Shown: positions 50,711 through 60,504, counted from the stretch's first letter. The stretch is DNA of 64,000 nt from Bryobacter aggregatus MPL3 (GCF_000702445.1 NZ_JNIF01000004.1:1240001-1304000); one strand, 5' to 3'. The notes: generated by a model from the letters alone, not told the origin. Numbers and translations: made by a program.

Positions 50711-52000
50711 ATGACCACCCGCAGAAATTTTGTTTCCGCCGGTTCTTTGGGGGCACTCGGAATCTCGCTCCCCCAATATTTGCGCGCTGCAGCAGCGAGC
50801 CCTGGCACTGGCAAGGCGAAGTCCTGCATCCTGTTCTGGCTCGAAGGAGGACCGAGCCAGGTGGATACCTTCGATCCCAAACCAAACTCTGCGTTCAAGC
50901 CAATCTCCACCAACGTTGCCGGCATCCAGGTATCAGAGTTATTGCCTCAGATTGCCAAGCGCATGAATAAGCTCTCGCTCGTCCGCTCCATGCACACGCG
51001 CGGCACAGACCATCCCCAGGGTTGCCACTATGCGATCACCGGGCACGAGTCGAATCCAGTGATGCAGTTCCCTTCGATCGGCTCCGTCATCGCCCGTGAG
51101 GTTGGGTCCCGCAACGGCATCCCGCCGCACATTCTGGTTCCGCAGTGGGCACAAAGCCGGCAGTATGAGCAGTACTTCGGATCGGGCTTCCTTGGTCCGG
51201 ACTATGACCCGATGGCATTGCCCGACCCGAGCCGCAAAGACTTTCAAGTCACCGACCTGAGCTTGCCCAAGGGCCTCTCTGAGCAGGCTGTAGCAGGCCG
51301 GCAGTCCTTTCTCGATATCGTCGATCAGCGATACCGCAAGTTGACGCAAAGCGTCGAGCACTCCAACATGGACGGGTTCACAGCACAAGCTTGGAAGATG
51401 TTGTTGAACCCCGCTGTACGCGATGCTTTCGACTTGACCAAGGAACCAGATTCCCTGCGAGATCGGTACGGCCGCGACGCCGTAGGCCAAAGCGCTCTGT
51501 ATGCACGCCGTCTTGTGGAAGCAGGCGCACGCTTTGTCACCGCAGCGGGTTATCACACGCTCGCCTGGGACACTCACGGGGATAACGACACCGGCCATCG
51601 GGATCGTCTTTGTCCGAAGTTTGATCGCACCTTAGCCGTCCTGCTCGATGATCTTGAGGAGCGAGGTCTCCTTGATTCCACCGTCGTGCTCGCAATGGGT
51701 GAGTTCGGCAGAACCCCGTTCGTCAACTCCGATCGCGGGCGCGATCATTGGCCCACCTGCTGGTCTCTGGCGATCGGTGGTGGAGGACTTACCGGCGGCC
51801 AGGTGATCGGTTCGAGCGATGCCACAGGAGGCAATGTCACCAGCCGTCTCACCAGCATGGGAGACATCTTCGCAACCGTCTATAAGGCCTTCGGCATTGA
51901 TTGGACCAAGGAGTACGACACTCCCGTTGGCCGGCCCATCAAGATCGCAAACGCTCTCGACGATGAGACCGGCAAACCGTTGTCGGAGCTCTTCACCTAA
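50711..52000 (+). CDS. Tat-exported DUF1501 protein (second copy)
   Basis: ATG 50711 follows AGGAG, and the next residues TTRRNFVSAGSLGALGISL form a clear twin-arginine signal. The 429-residue product has the DUF1501 blocks ILFWLEGGPSQVDTFDPKP, RSMHTRGTDHPQGCHYAITG, YHTLAWDTHGDN, STVVLAMGEFGRTPF and GRDHWPTCWSLAIGGGG. It differs clearly from the copy at 45091, so the two pairs may act on different substrates. It is co-transcribed with the Big2/DUF1549/DUF1553 gene. No known reaction. Confidence 0.92.
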   Translation: MTTRRNFVSAGSLGALGISLPQYLRAAAASPGTGKAKSCILFWLEGGPSQVDTFDPKPNSAFKPISTNVAGIQVSELLPQIAKRMNKLSLVRSMHTRGTDHPQGCHYAITGHESNPVMQFPSIGSVIAREVGSRNGIPPHILVPQWAQSRQYEQYFGSGFLGPDYDPMALPDPSRKDFQVTDLSLPKGLSEQAVAGRQSFLDIVDQRYRKLTQSVEHSNMDGFTAQAWKMLLNPAVRDAFDLTKEPDSLRDRYGRDAVGQSALYARRLVEAGARFVTAAGYHTLAWDTHGDNDTGHRDRLCPKFDRTLAVLLDDLEERGLLDSTVVLAMGEFGRTPFVNSDRGRDHWPTCWSLAIGGGGLTGGQVIGSSDATGGNVTSRLTSMGDIFATVYKAFGIDWTKEYDTPVGRPIKIANALDDETGKPLSELFT

Positions 52001-52093
52001 GCGCACGCGATCCCCGCAAACTCGCATCGACGCTGCTTCCGAGCGGCGCGATGTGCTGCGTCATGGTGCAGCTTGCAGGCTCCATCGACACAC

Positions 52094-52109
52094 GTTCAAC
52101 GGGATGAAC
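52094..52109. promoter_or_regulatory. GTTC-N8-GAAC dyad upstream of the TonB receptor gene
   Basis: gttcaacgggatgaac is an exact copy of the recurrent dyad and lies 115 bases before the receptor start. The remainder of the 52001-52163 stretch shows nothing recognisable. Operator function is inferred from recurrence. Confidence 0.45.
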
Positions 52110-52163
52110 AGTATCGCTACGAACACGCTGCATTCGTTTTCCTCCACGTGAAAATAGACCAGA

Positions 52164-52198
52164 TTGAACGGCACAGCAGGATTGAGATTGCCGTTCAA
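52164..52198 (+). promoter_or_regulatory. 10-bp perfect hairpin just before the TonB receptor Shine-Dalgarno
   Basis: TTGAACGGCA pairs perfectly with TGCCGTTCAA around a 15-base loop. The Shine-Dalgarno AAGGAGG begins at the next base (52199). The position suits translational control or mRNA stabilisation. Confidence 0.55.
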
Positions 52199-52208
52199 AA
52201 GGAGGCCT

Positions 52209-55200
52209 ATGAGGCTAGTACTTGGTGGAGTTCGCATGAATCCAGGCCCGCCCGCACGCGGCAATTACCTACTTCTACTCTTGGCTGTTCTGCTGTCGCT
52301 GCCGCTCCTGGCACAGACCGGTACGGACGGCTCGTTTTTCGGAACTGTCCTCGATTCATCCGGCGCCGCAGTACCTCGCGCCGAAATTACGATTAAGCAA
52401 CTCAACACCGGCCTGACCAAGACTGTCGCCGCCGATGAGACTGGAAACTTTGCCATCCCTGCCCTGCCCATCGGGCCATACTTCATCGGCGTTCGCTCTA
52501 AGGGCTTTAAACGATGGGAGCTCTCCCGTACAGAGCTCACGGTCGGGGACCGCAGCCGTCTCAGCCCTGTTCTCACGGTTGGAGACGTCGCCGAAACCGT
52601 TGCCGTCGAGGCCACAGCCGAAGTGCTCCAGACGGAAAAGACATCTGTCGAAACGGTTGTGCAGATGCGGCAGATTCGCGAGTTGCCGCTAGCCACACGC
52701 AACCCTCTCGCTCTTGTTGCGCTGGTGCCCGGCATGCGCTGGGAAAGCACACAGGATGGGGGCGAGCGCGCCACCTACATTCAAGGACAGGGCTTGCGCA
52801 ACAACAAGGCCGGCTTCCAGTTGGATGGGCTGAACTCCAATGCCCCCATGGATGAGGGCGGCACAGCAATCCCGAACGTCGATACGATTGCCGAGTTCAA
52901 CGTCCAGACCATGAACTTCACCGCAGAGAGCGGGCGCAATCCGATGCAGGTTTTGGTGGTCACCAAATCGGGCACCAACAATCTACATGGCGCGGCATGG
53001 GAGTTTGTGCAGAACGACGCCTTCAACGCCCGCAATACCTTCTCACCCACCATCGCCCGGGTGCGCCGCAACCAGTTTGGCGCCGCGGTAGGTGGCCCGA
53101 TCCTCAAAAACAAAACCTTCTTCTTCGGCGCTTACGAAGGTACGATCATTCGCAACGCACGCATCTACAACAGTCTTGGCGTCACCCCTGCGATGAAAAC
53201 CGGCGACTTTAGTGCGCTCAGCAAAACCATCATCGATCCTCTGACAAAGCAGCCCTTCCCTGGCAATCGAATTCCGGCAGATCGTATCTCTTCCGCATCG
53301 AAATACTTCCTGCCGTTGATCCTCGAACCCAATTCCTCAGACGGCTTCTTCAAGCAGAACGCCTCGGCGAAGAACGACACCCACGAAGGCACGCTCCGCA
53401 TCGACCACATGATCACATCCGGCCAGCGGGTTTACGGCCGCTGGGTCACGGTACGGCAACCCCAGGATCAACTCGGTTACGTACCCAATCCGTCGATCAC
53501 TGGCTTCTCGCAAGTGAAGCAGGACAACATCGGCGCCAACTACAGTTGGACTGTCTCGCCCAACATCTTGTTCACCGCCTCGGCCGGGGTGATGCGAACC
53601 AATAGCAGCTATACCAATCCGTCTCTTGGCAAGCAGAACGATGTTCTGCTTGCTGGCATCCAAGGCATCCCGACAGCAGGCCGTGAAGCTTGGATCGGCC
53701 CACCGGATATCAGCTTTGCGAATGGCTATACCGGCGTCAGCTTCCCTGGCGGTTGGGGCGTTCCTGGCTATCTCAAAGGCGACGTTCGCAATGGCAAAGT
53801 AGCAGTCAGCGCGATCCGTGGCCGCAATACGCTGGCCGCCGGCTTTGAGTACGGCGATTGGCACACCTTTGGAGAACACGGTTCAGCCGCAGCCCGCGGC
53901 TCCTTCGCATTTAACAATCTCTATACCAATGATGGATTCGCCGATTATCTACTTGGCTACGCCTCTTCCAGTAATCGCAACGATCCGCTCACCAAGTTCG
54001 GAACGGATAAGAGCCCTTACGCTGCCGGCTACATTCAGGACACCTGGCGCGTCAGGTCGAATCTGACCTTAGAACTTGGCATCCGCTATGAGCGCTGGCT
54101 GGCCCGCCACAACGTCAACGATGTCTCGAGTACCTGGGACCCCAAGCGAAACATCATGGTTACCGCCGTCGACTCGAATGGCAAGCCCAATCTCACTGCC
54201 TTCGCCGTCACTCCTTATCTGGCAGCAGCCACCAAAGGCCTCTTCATCACGGCACGCGAGGCAGGCATTCCCGATGGACTCTACGAACCCAATGGGAACT
54301 GGGCTCCCCGTCTCGGCGCAGTCTATCGCCCGTTCAAAAATGAGAACATCATCATTCGTGGCGGCTACGGCATCTTCTACAACAGCTACACGGGCAATCG
54401 CGGCGCCTCGACCGTGAATATTCCGCATTGGAGCCTCGAGTCGTTGAGTTTTAGTCCAACCACCTTGCAGCGATGGGAGACCATGTGGCCTGCCTCGCCC
54501 ACGACCTTCGGGCCTGGCACCATCTATGCTCCCGCCTACAACCTCCGCCCCGCTCGCACTCATGAGTGGAACTTCACGGTACAAACCGCGCTGCCAGGAC
54601 GCACCGCCCTCACCGTCGCCTACGTCGGCACACTGGTTGGCAATGAAGTTGGCGTTCGGAATTACAACGAAGCCACGACAGGCCTCCATACGAATCTACA
54701 GGCGGACCGCCCCTTCCCTGCCTTCGCCAGCATCCAGATCAATGAGAACTTCGGACGGAACTGGTATAACGCACTGCAGACCAAAGTGGAGCGCCGCTAC
54801 TCCACCGGTCTCGCCTTCACCGTCTCTTACTCCTTCTCGCGTAGCATGATGTCGAATACACCAGACTGCGAAACCTGCGCGCTCACGCCTTACTCCCCCG
54901 ATTGGTATAACCGAGGACGCACTTCCTTCGATCGCCGTCACATCGAGTATGCAACCGTCGTTTGGGAAGCACCCTTTGGACGCGGCAAGAAGTTCGGCAC
55001 ACAAATCAACCGTGTCGTTGACCTCATCGCCGGTGGATGGCAACTCAATGTAACCCAACAGGGGCAATCTGGTGCGCCTCTCAGTATCTCCGCAGGTACC
55101 CCGAGTCTGGGTAATTCCTGGACGCCAAGAGCCAATATCGTCGGGAATCCCGGAGTGAGCAATCCAAGTCCTGCCCTCTGGTTTAACACTGCCGCATTTG

Positions 55201-55463
55201 CAGCGCCGCCCGCCTACGTCTTCGGCAATTCCGGCATCGGAATCATCGAAGGCCCCGGCAACTTTGCCATCAATACGGGGCTTACAAAGAACTTCCACGC
55301 CACGGAGTCGAAGTACTTTCAGTTCCGCTTTGAGACCTTCAACACCACCAACCGCGTGAACTACAACAACCCAAGCACATCGCTGACCAGCGCAACCTAT
55401 GGCAGGATCACAAGTGCCGGGTCGTCGCGGTACATGCAACTGGGACTGAAGTTCCTCTTCTAA
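52209..55463 (+). CDS. Oar-like TonB-dependent outer membrane receptor
   Basis: ATG 52209 follows AAGGAGG closely, and ATG 52236 (after GGTGGAG) is an alternative. Both lead into the same signal peptide (LLLLLAVLLSLPLLAQ). The product of about 1084 residues has a carboxypeptidase-regulatory-like domain first (GTVLDSSGAAVPRAEITI), then a TonB plug (MRQIRELPLATRNPLALV, QLDGLNSN), then a long beta-barrel ending in the aromatic KFLF. These Oar-like receptors are abundant in Solibacter and import or bind large substrates at the outer membrane. It sits between the second DUF1501 gene and an S9 peptidase, which suggests uptake of the cluster's substrate. Confidence 0.92.
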   Translation: MRLVLGGVRMNPGPPARGNYLLLLLAVLLSLPLLAQTGTDGSFFGTVLDSSGAAVPRAEITIKQLNTGLTKTVAADETGNFAIPALPIGPYFIGVRSKGFKRWELSRTELTVGDRSRLSPVLTVGDVAETVAVEATAEVLQTEKTSVETVVQMRQIRELPLATRNPLALVALVPGMRWESTQDGGERATYIQGQGLRNNKAGFQLDGLNSNAPMDEGGTAIPNVDTIAEFNVQTMNFTAESGRNPMQVLVVTKSGTNNLHGAAWEFVQNDAFNARNTFSPTIARVRRNQFGAAVGGPILKNKTFFFGAYEGTIIRNARIYNSLGVTPAMKTGDFSALSKTIIDPLTKQPFPGNRIPADRISSASKYFLPLILEPNSSDGFFKQNASAKNDTHEGTLRIDHMITSGQRVYGRWVTVRQPQDQLGYVPNPSITGFSQVKQDNIGANYSWTVSPNILFTASAGVMRTNSSYTNPSLGKQNDVLLAGIQGIPTAGREAWIGPPDISFANGYTGVSFPGGWGVPGYLKGDVRNGKVAVSAIRGRNTLAAGFEYGDWHTFGEHGSAAARGSFAFNNLYTNDGFADYLLGYASSSNRNDPLTKFGTDKSPYAAGYIQDTWRVRSNLTLELGIRYERWLARHNVNDVSSTWDPKRNIMVTAVDSNGKPNLTAFAVTPYLAAATKGLFITAREAGIPDGLYEPNGNWAPRLGAVYRPFKNENIIIRGGYGIFYNSYTGNRGASTVNIPHWSLESLSFSPTTLQRWETMWPASPTTFGPGTIYAPAYNLRPARTHEWNFTVQTALPGRTALTVAYVGTLVGNEVGVRNYNEATTGLHTNLQADRPFPAFASIQINENFGRNWYNALQTKVERRYSTGLAFTVSYSFSRSMMSNTPDCETCALTPYSPDWYNRGRTSFDRRHIEYATVVWEAPFGRGKKFGTQINRVVDLIAGGWQLNVTQQGQSGAPLSISAGTPSLGNSWTPRANIVGNPGVSNPSPALWFNTAAFAAPPAYVFGNSGIGIIEGPGNFAINTGLTKNFHATESKYFQFRFETFNTTNRVNYNNPSTSLTSATYGRITSAGSSRYMQLGLKFLF

Positions 55464-55514
55464 TCTCTATGGAACGGAGCGGGGTGGCGTCTCCACGTCA
55501 CCCTGATCATCAAC

Positions 55515-57374
55515 ATGCTACTTCTTCTCTTCGCTGCTTCCGTCTGGTCTCCTGATGCACTGATGTCGCTACAGACCATCCATGACCCGCAACTGTCATC
55601 CGATGGAAAACAGGTTGCCTATGTTGTGCGTCAAGTAGACACAGCAGCAAACCGCTATCTCTCTACGATCTGGCTGCTCACCCGCGGCAAGTCCCCTCAA
55701 CCCATGCCTGCCTCACATCCGACAGATGCAAGCCCACGCTGGTCTCCTGATGGAAGGCAGCTCGCCTTTCTCTCCCGTCGCAGCGGAAACTTGCAGATTC
55801 ATCTCTCATCCGGACGGCAGCTCACCCAATCGACCACCGGCATCCAGTTCTTTCGCTGGTCTCGAGATGGCAGACAAATCGCCTATGTCGCCCCACGCCC
55901 GCTCTCTGCGGAAGAGCAACAGGATCGGGCTGCAGGCCGGGACATGATCATCGCGGGAAAGAACTATCGAGACAGCGCCATCGTCGTTCTGACCCTTGCG
56001 ACAGGGGCCACGCAGACGCTGCATATCCCCAAGCACGTTCTGAGTTTTGATTGGTCTCCGGACGGTTCCAAGATTGCCTACGCGGCACAGAAGAATGGAC
56101 GGGCGCAGCAACGCTTTCATGCAGACCTGTTTGAATATTCACTTGCCAAAGGAACCGATACGCCTCTTGTCGTGCAACCAGGACAGGATCTCTACCCTGT
56201 TTATTCCAACGACGGGAAGTACATCGCCTTCCATTCCCAGGTTGGCAGTCTCAGTTATTTTGGTCCGCGACAGCTGGGCGTGGTGCCTTCAGGTGGCGGC
56301 CCGATTCGCTACCTCACACAGACCTTGGACGGCGATGTATTTAGCGGAGGATCGAAGATCTGGTGGAGTCCCGATGACAAGGAGATTCGTTTCGGCGCTG
56401 GCAAAGGAAGCAGCGATTATCTCTATTCCGTCGATGTTGCAAACGCTCTCGGAAAGAGACTCGGGCACAGTGACACAAACTCATTCAGCATCAGTGCCGA
56501 TGGACAGCATACCGCCCTCCTCCGCGACTCGGCGCTCTATCTCGATCAAAAGCTGCTTGTCGATCTGAAACCGCAGGGCATGCCTGCCTTCCAGACAGAA
56601 ACAGTGCGATGGAAGTCGAAGGATGGCCTCGAAATCGAGGGAGTCCTTCGCTATCCGGTGAACTACGCAACTGGCAAGAAAGTGCCCTTGCTCGTTCTTG
56701 TTCATGGTGGCCCGACAGGTGTCGCGACAGAGTCGTTCCCTGTTCCCCGCATGTATCCGACGCAGGCCTTTCTTCAAGAAGGCTTTGCTACCTTTGAACC
56801 CAACTTCCGTGGCAGCATCAACTATGGTCCTGCCTTTCGGACGGCCACCATCCAGCGGCAGGGGTATGGAGACATGGACGACATCATGACCGGTGTGGAT
56901 CATCTCATCGCCAAAGGAATCGCCGATCCCAACCGCCTCGGCATCATGGGCTGGAGCTATGGCGGCTTTCTCAGCTCCTGGATCATCACCCAAACCAATC
57001 GCTTCCAGGCCGCATCCCTTGGTGGTTGCAGCATGGATTGGGTCACTTACTACGGGATGTCGGTCGGCGGGGATGACGGCCCGCCTGAAGTCATCCACGA
57101 GTACTTCGGCGGCAAGCCTTGGGATCGCCTAGAAGCCTATTACCGGCACTCACAGCGTCCTCACTTAAAGAACATCAAAACGCCAACATTGCTCATGCGT
57201 GGCGAAAGAGATCTCGACAACGTGGCCGAACTCTATCTGGCTCTCACAGAATCCAAGATTCCTACGGAGTTCATTACCTATCCGCGCGAGCCGCATTCGA
57301 TTGGCGAGCCCGCCCATCAGCGCGACATGATGACGCGCAACCTCGATTGGTTCAAGCGCTGGCTAAGGCCCTAG
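55515..57374 (+). CDS. Secreted S9-family prolyl-oligopeptidase-like peptidase
   Basis: The 619-residue protein has a short hydrophobic start (MLLLLFAASVWS), a seven-bladed TolB/DPP-like propeller (about residues 20-350, with repeats such as SPRWSPDGRQLAFLSRR and FDWSPDGSKIAYAA), and an alpha/beta-hydrolase domain. The catalytic triad is complete: S481 in GWSYGG, D566 in GERDLDNV and H594 in REPHSIGEP. S9 enzymes cleave short peptides, some after proline. Gene order after the TonB receptor suggests periplasmic degradation of imported peptides. Its last 23 bases overlap the convergent iclR gene. Confidence 0.94.
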   Translation: MLLLLFAASVWSPDALMSLQTIHDPQLSSDGKQVAYVVRQVDTAANRYLSTIWLLTRGKSPQPMPASHPTDASPRWSPDGRQLAFLSRRSGNLQIHLSSGRQLTQSTTGIQFFRWSRDGRQIAYVAPRPLSAEEQQDRAAGRDMIIAGKNYRDSAIVVLTLATGATQTLHIPKHVLSFDWSPDGSKIAYAAQKNGRAQQRFHADLFEYSLAKGTDTPLVVQPGQDLYPVYSNDGKYIAFHSQVGSLSYFGPRQLGVVPSGGGPIRYLTQTLDGDVFSGGSKIWWSPDDKEIRFGAGKGSSDYLYSVDVANALGKRLGHSDTNSFSISADGQHTALLRDSALYLDQKLLVDLKPQGMPAFQTETVRWKSKDGLEIEGVLRYPVNYATGKKVPLLVLVHGGPTGVATESFPVPRMYPTQAFLQEGFATFEPNFRGSINYGPAFRTATIQRQGYGDMDDIMTGVDHLIAKGIADPNRLGIMGWSYGGFLSSWIITQTNRFQAASLGGCSMDWVTYYGMSVGGDDGPPEVIHEYFGGKPWDRLEAYYRHSQRPHLKNIKTPTLLMRGERDLDNVAELYLALTESKIPTEFITYPREPHSIGEPAHQRDMMTRNLDWFKRWLRP

Positions 57375-58194
57375 AAGTTGGAACCGACTTCATCCGCAAG
57401 GGTCCTGACATCGCAGAATGCTTGAGATCCGGCAACTTCACCAGCTCTGAGATCTGCGTTGCCGTATTCACCAACATCGACGCAAGATGTTGGATCGTTC
57501 CGCCGTGGATCTCATTTGTCGTACCAACCAGGCTCAGACCGCCAACAACCTTGCCGTCCTCAAACAGTGCACCACCAATACAGCGGATGCTGATTTCCTC
57601 TTCTTCATCGTCCATGGAATAACCACGCTGCCGGACGGTGGCCAGTTCCTGCTTCAGCCGCCTCATCGAACAGATGGTGTTCTCGTTGTGGCGCATAAAC
57701 CCTTGTTCGCGCATGAGCGTTGTCAGGGCTTCTTCGTCCATGTAGGCCCCAATCGCTTTCCCGATGGCAGTGCAGTGCAAGCTCAATTGCTTGCCCACCC
57801 ATGTTGCAATCGGTGGAACGCCTGCGGGAGTCATCTTCTCGATCAACAGGCAAGATCCATTCTCGAGAATCGCCATGTGCACCGTGAGACCAGACTCTTC
57901 TGAGAGCCGGCGCAGATAAGGTTTGGCTTTCTCACGAAGACCAATGCCATTCAAGGCCATACTGGCGACGGTGCAAATTCTCAAACTGACACTGTACTTG
58001 CCGGTCTTCGGATCTCGGATCAGATATCCGCACTGTTCGAGCGTCCGTAAAAGGCAAAAGGCGGAACTCTTGGGCAGGTCGAGGTAGCGCGTAATCTGCG
58101 AAAGCGTTAAGCCACCTCGCGACCGCGCCACGGCCTCTAAAACTGTCAAACCCCTCTCCAACGCAGGCGCCGTGGCCTTGGAAATATTCTCCAT
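57352..58194 (-). CDS. IclR-family transcriptional regulator (second of two)
   Basis: The 280-residue protein starts after GGAGGTGTT. The winged helix-turn-helix (LERGLTVLEAVARSRGGLTL, ITRYLDLPKSSAFCLL) is followed by the IclR effector domain (LHCTAIGKAIGAYM, SMDDEEEEISIRCIGGALF). It is divergent from the amidohydrolase gene, and a near-match to the recurrent GTTC-N8-GAAC dyad lies 80 bases before its start. It is the best candidate for the regulator that recognises that motif. The C-terminal tail of about 25 residues is not typical of the family. Confidence 0.93.
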   Translation of the reverse strand: MENISKATAPALERGLTVLEAVARSRGGLTLSQITRYLDLPKSSAFCLLRTLEQCGYLIRDPKTGKYSVSLRICTVASMALNGIGLREKAKPYLRRLSEESGLTVHMAILENGSCLLIEKMTPAGVPPIATWVGKQLSLHCTAIGKAIGAYMDEEALTTLMREQGFMRHNENTICSMRRLKQELATVRQRGYSMDDEEEEISIRCIGGALFEDGKVVGGLSLVGTTNEIHGGTIQHLASMLVNTATQISELVKLPDLKHSAMSGPLRMKSVPTSRALASA

Positions 58195-58273
58195 AACACC
58201 TCCGCGATAGTTCCTCAGAATAGGCTCAGCTCGTTAGAATGTCAACGATTCGGCCGATCCTGGCAATCGAGCC

Positions 58274-58289
58274 GTGCAGCTAATCGAAC
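58274..58289. promoter_or_regulatory. Near-match to the GTTC-N8-GAAC dyad between iclR and the amidohydrolase
   Basis: gtgcagctaatcgaac matches seven of the eight fixed bases. It lies in the 147-bp divergent region, where an autoregulatory operator would be expected. Inferred only. Confidence 0.3.
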
Positions 58290-58341
58290 ACGACCGGTTG
58301 AAGGAAGACGATCGTGATTGTGGGCGCGTTACCCTGCTTTC

Positions 58342-59187
58342 ATGGTCGTCGACGTTCATAGCCACTTCTTCGAGTACCCACGCCACTTTTCTCCTGCATT
58401 TATTAAAGAATCCGTCCGCGGTCGCAACCGTGAGATCGATCTGACCGTTCGCTGGGCAGACTATGCCAAAGGAGCCACAAACGCCACACATACCGTCGTC
58501 TTTGGCGGCAAAGCAAAGCTCGCAGGACTGTGGGTGCCTGACGATGAAGTCGCCGCCTACGTTGCCACACAGCCAGGCCGGCTCATCGGTTATCTGTCGC
58601 TGGACCCCACTCAGCCGGGCTGGCAGGATGAACTCCGCCACGGCCATCAGGACCTGAAGCTCAAGGGCATTAAGCTGATGCCCATGTATGCGGGCTTCTA
58701 TCCCAACTCCCGTGATCTGGACCCGCTCTGGGAATACGCCACACGCCACTCGCTCCCAGTTCTGCTGCATACCGGCACCACCTTCATCAGCAACGCGCCG
58801 CTCGATTGCACGCTGCCACGCTTGCTTGACGACGTCGCCATCCGCTTCCCGGAAGTGCGCATGGTCCTGGCTCACCTTGGTCATCCCTATGAAGGAGAAT
58901 GCGTCGTCACGATTCGAAAACACGCCAATCTTTATGCGGACTGTTCCGCCTTACATTACCGCCCCTTCCAGCTCTATCATTCGTTGATGCTGGTGCAGGA
59001 GTATGGTGTGTGGGACAAGGTGCTCTTTGGTAGCGACTATCCCTTCACCACCGTTGACGCCAGTATCACTGGCATGCGCGCACTCAATGACATGCTTGCT
59101 GGGACCGCTCTGCCCCGTCTCGATATGGATGCCATGGAGAGACTCTTCACCAGAGACTCCTTATCCATCCTGGGCATCGCTCCCTAA
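58342..59187 (+). CDS. Amidohydrolase-2 family metal-dependent hydrolase
   Basis: ATG 58342 gives 281 residues beginning MVVDVHSHFFE, with the HxH metal motif (HSH) at the first barrel strand as in amidohydrolase-2 enzymes. Further likely ligands are the His in LLHTGTTF, the His in LAHLGHPYEGE and the Asp in FGSDYPF. The family includes decarboxylases and lactone or amide hydrolases acting on aromatic or sugar-acid-derived compounds. No strong ribosome binding site is visible. It is the first gene of the plus-strand set behind the divergent iclR gene and precedes an MFS transporter. Confidence 0.9.
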   Translation: MVVDVHSHFFEYPRHFSPAFIKESVRGRNREIDLTVRWADYAKGATNATHTVVFGGKAKLAGLWVPDDEVAAYVATQPGRLIGYLSLDPTQPGWQDELRHGHQDLKLKGIKLMPMYAGFYPNSRDLDPLWEYATRHSLPVLLHTGTTFISNAPLDCTLPRLLDDVAIRFPEVRMVLAHLGHPYEGECVVTIRKHANLYADCSALHYRPFQLYHSLMLVQEYGVWDKVLFGSDYPFTTVDASITGMRALNDMLAGTALPRLDMDAMERLFTRDSLSILGIAP

Positions 59188-59189
59188 TT

Positions 59190-59205
59190 GTTCGATATCC
59201 GGAAC
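59190..59205. promoter_or_regulatory. GTTC-N8-GAAC dyad upstream of the MFS transporter
   Basis: gttcgatatccggaac is an exact copy of the dyad, flanked by T and A so that the arms extend to 5 bp. It lies 54 bases before the transporter start and immediately after the amidohydrolase stop. Confidence 0.5.
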
Positions 59206-59259
59206 ACACTGCCTGCAAGAGCTTGCTGAGCGGACGAGAGGCCCCTTACGCTGAACACC

Positions 59260-60504
59260 ATGGAACCCCGAGAGCACACAATCAGTCGACGAAGCGCCTG
59301 GGTGCTGGTCGCCTTGCTCTCGCTGGCCTTCGTCATCAACTATATGGATCGTCAGGTGGTATTTGCCATCTTCCCGATCCTCCGCCGCGAACTGCAGTTC
59401 TCAGACATTCAGCTCGGGCTCGCAGGCAGTCTCTTCACCTGGACCTACTCTGCAGCGATGCCGGTATCGGGCCGCTTAGCCGATATCTTTCCTCGTCATC
59501 GCCTGGTCATCGCCTCACTCATCTTGTGGAGCCTGGCAACCTTTGCCACGGCCTGCAGCCGCAACCTCAATGAGTTCCTCATCTCGCGCGTCCTCACCGG
59601 GTTGAGCGAATCGCTTTACGTACCAGCGGCTATCGCTCTCATCACGCAAGCTCATCCTGGCGCCACGCGCTCCCGCGCCTTGGCCGTGCACGGTCTGGCT
59701 CAGTTCGCCGGCATCACCCTGGGCAGTTGGTATGGCGGCTGGGCTGGAGAGGGAATCGGGTGGCGACCGGGCCTCTCGATCCTGGCGGCGCTCGGGGTGG
59801 CGTATTCCTTCGTCATCATGAAGTTCCTCCACTCTCCGGAACGCAGCGTTTCAGAGAAGAAGGAATCGGCTCAGGCCACGCCGCTTGCGTTACTGCGCTC
59901 CCCGAGTTTCATCGCTCTTTCGATCACCTTCCTCAGCTTCTGCGGCATGCTCTGGATGCTGTACGCCTGGCTGCCAACCTACATCTACGACCACTTCCAT
60001 TTGTCTCTTGCGGAAAGCGGGCTCACCGCCACACTCTTTCTCCAGACCGGTTCTGCCTCGGGAGCCATGCTCGGAGGCTATGTCGGCGACACCTACGGGG
60101 CGCGGCGTCCTTTCGGCCGCTTCCACGTGTTGCTTTTCGGCCTTGTTGCCTGTGCGCCCTTCGCGCTTGGCACTTTCGCCGCGCCCTCACTTCTGTTGCT
60201 CAAGAGCTCAGCCTTTTGCTTTGGCCTCTTCGCAGGAATTTTTGTCTCGAATATCTTTGCCAGCGCTTACGATATCGTCTCACCCGGAAATTTCGGCTTG
60301 GCCGCCGGCATCATCAACATGGCAGGCGGCCTGGGCAGCGGCGCAGCCATCCTACTCACCGGCATTTGGAAGCAATCAGTTTCTATTTCGTCGCTGATGG
60401 CGATCGGCGCGGCCTTTGCACTGCTCATGGCCTTGATCTTCACGCTTACGCTCCGCCGCTGTACTCCCGCGATGCCAAATCGTCCAGCCACGGTGCCCGC
60501 TTAG
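59260..60504 (+). CDS. MFS transporter
   Basis: The 414-residue inner membrane protein has about twelve predicted helices and the major-facilitator signature between helices 2 and 3 (SGRLADIFPRHRLV). The N-terminal part (VINYMDRQVVFAIFPILRRE) resembles the anion:cation symporter/hexuronate (ACS) group, whose members import sugar acids and other organic anions. Its surroundings (two enolase-superfamily enzymes, amidohydrolase, RraA) fit import of such an anion. The substrate is inferred only. Confidence 0.92.
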   Translation: MEPREHTISRRSAWVLVALLSLAFVINYMDRQVVFAIFPILRRELQFSDIQLGLAGSLFTWTYSAAMPVSGRLADIFPRHRLVIASLILWSLATFATACSRNLNEFLISRVLTGLSESLYVPAAIALITQAHPGATRSRALAVHGLAQFAGITLGSWYGGWAGEGIGWRPGLSILAALGVAYSFVIMKFLHSPERSVSEKKESAQATPLALLRSPSFIALSITFLSFCGMLWMLYAWLPTYIYDHFHLSLAESGLTATLFLQTGSASGAMLGGYVGDTYGARRPFGRFHVLLFGLVACAPFALGTFAAPSLLLLKSSAFCFGLFAGIFVSNIFASAYDIVSPGNFGLAAGIINMAGGLGSGAAILLTGIWKQSVSISSLMAIGAAFALLMALIFTLTLRRCTPAMPNRPATVPA

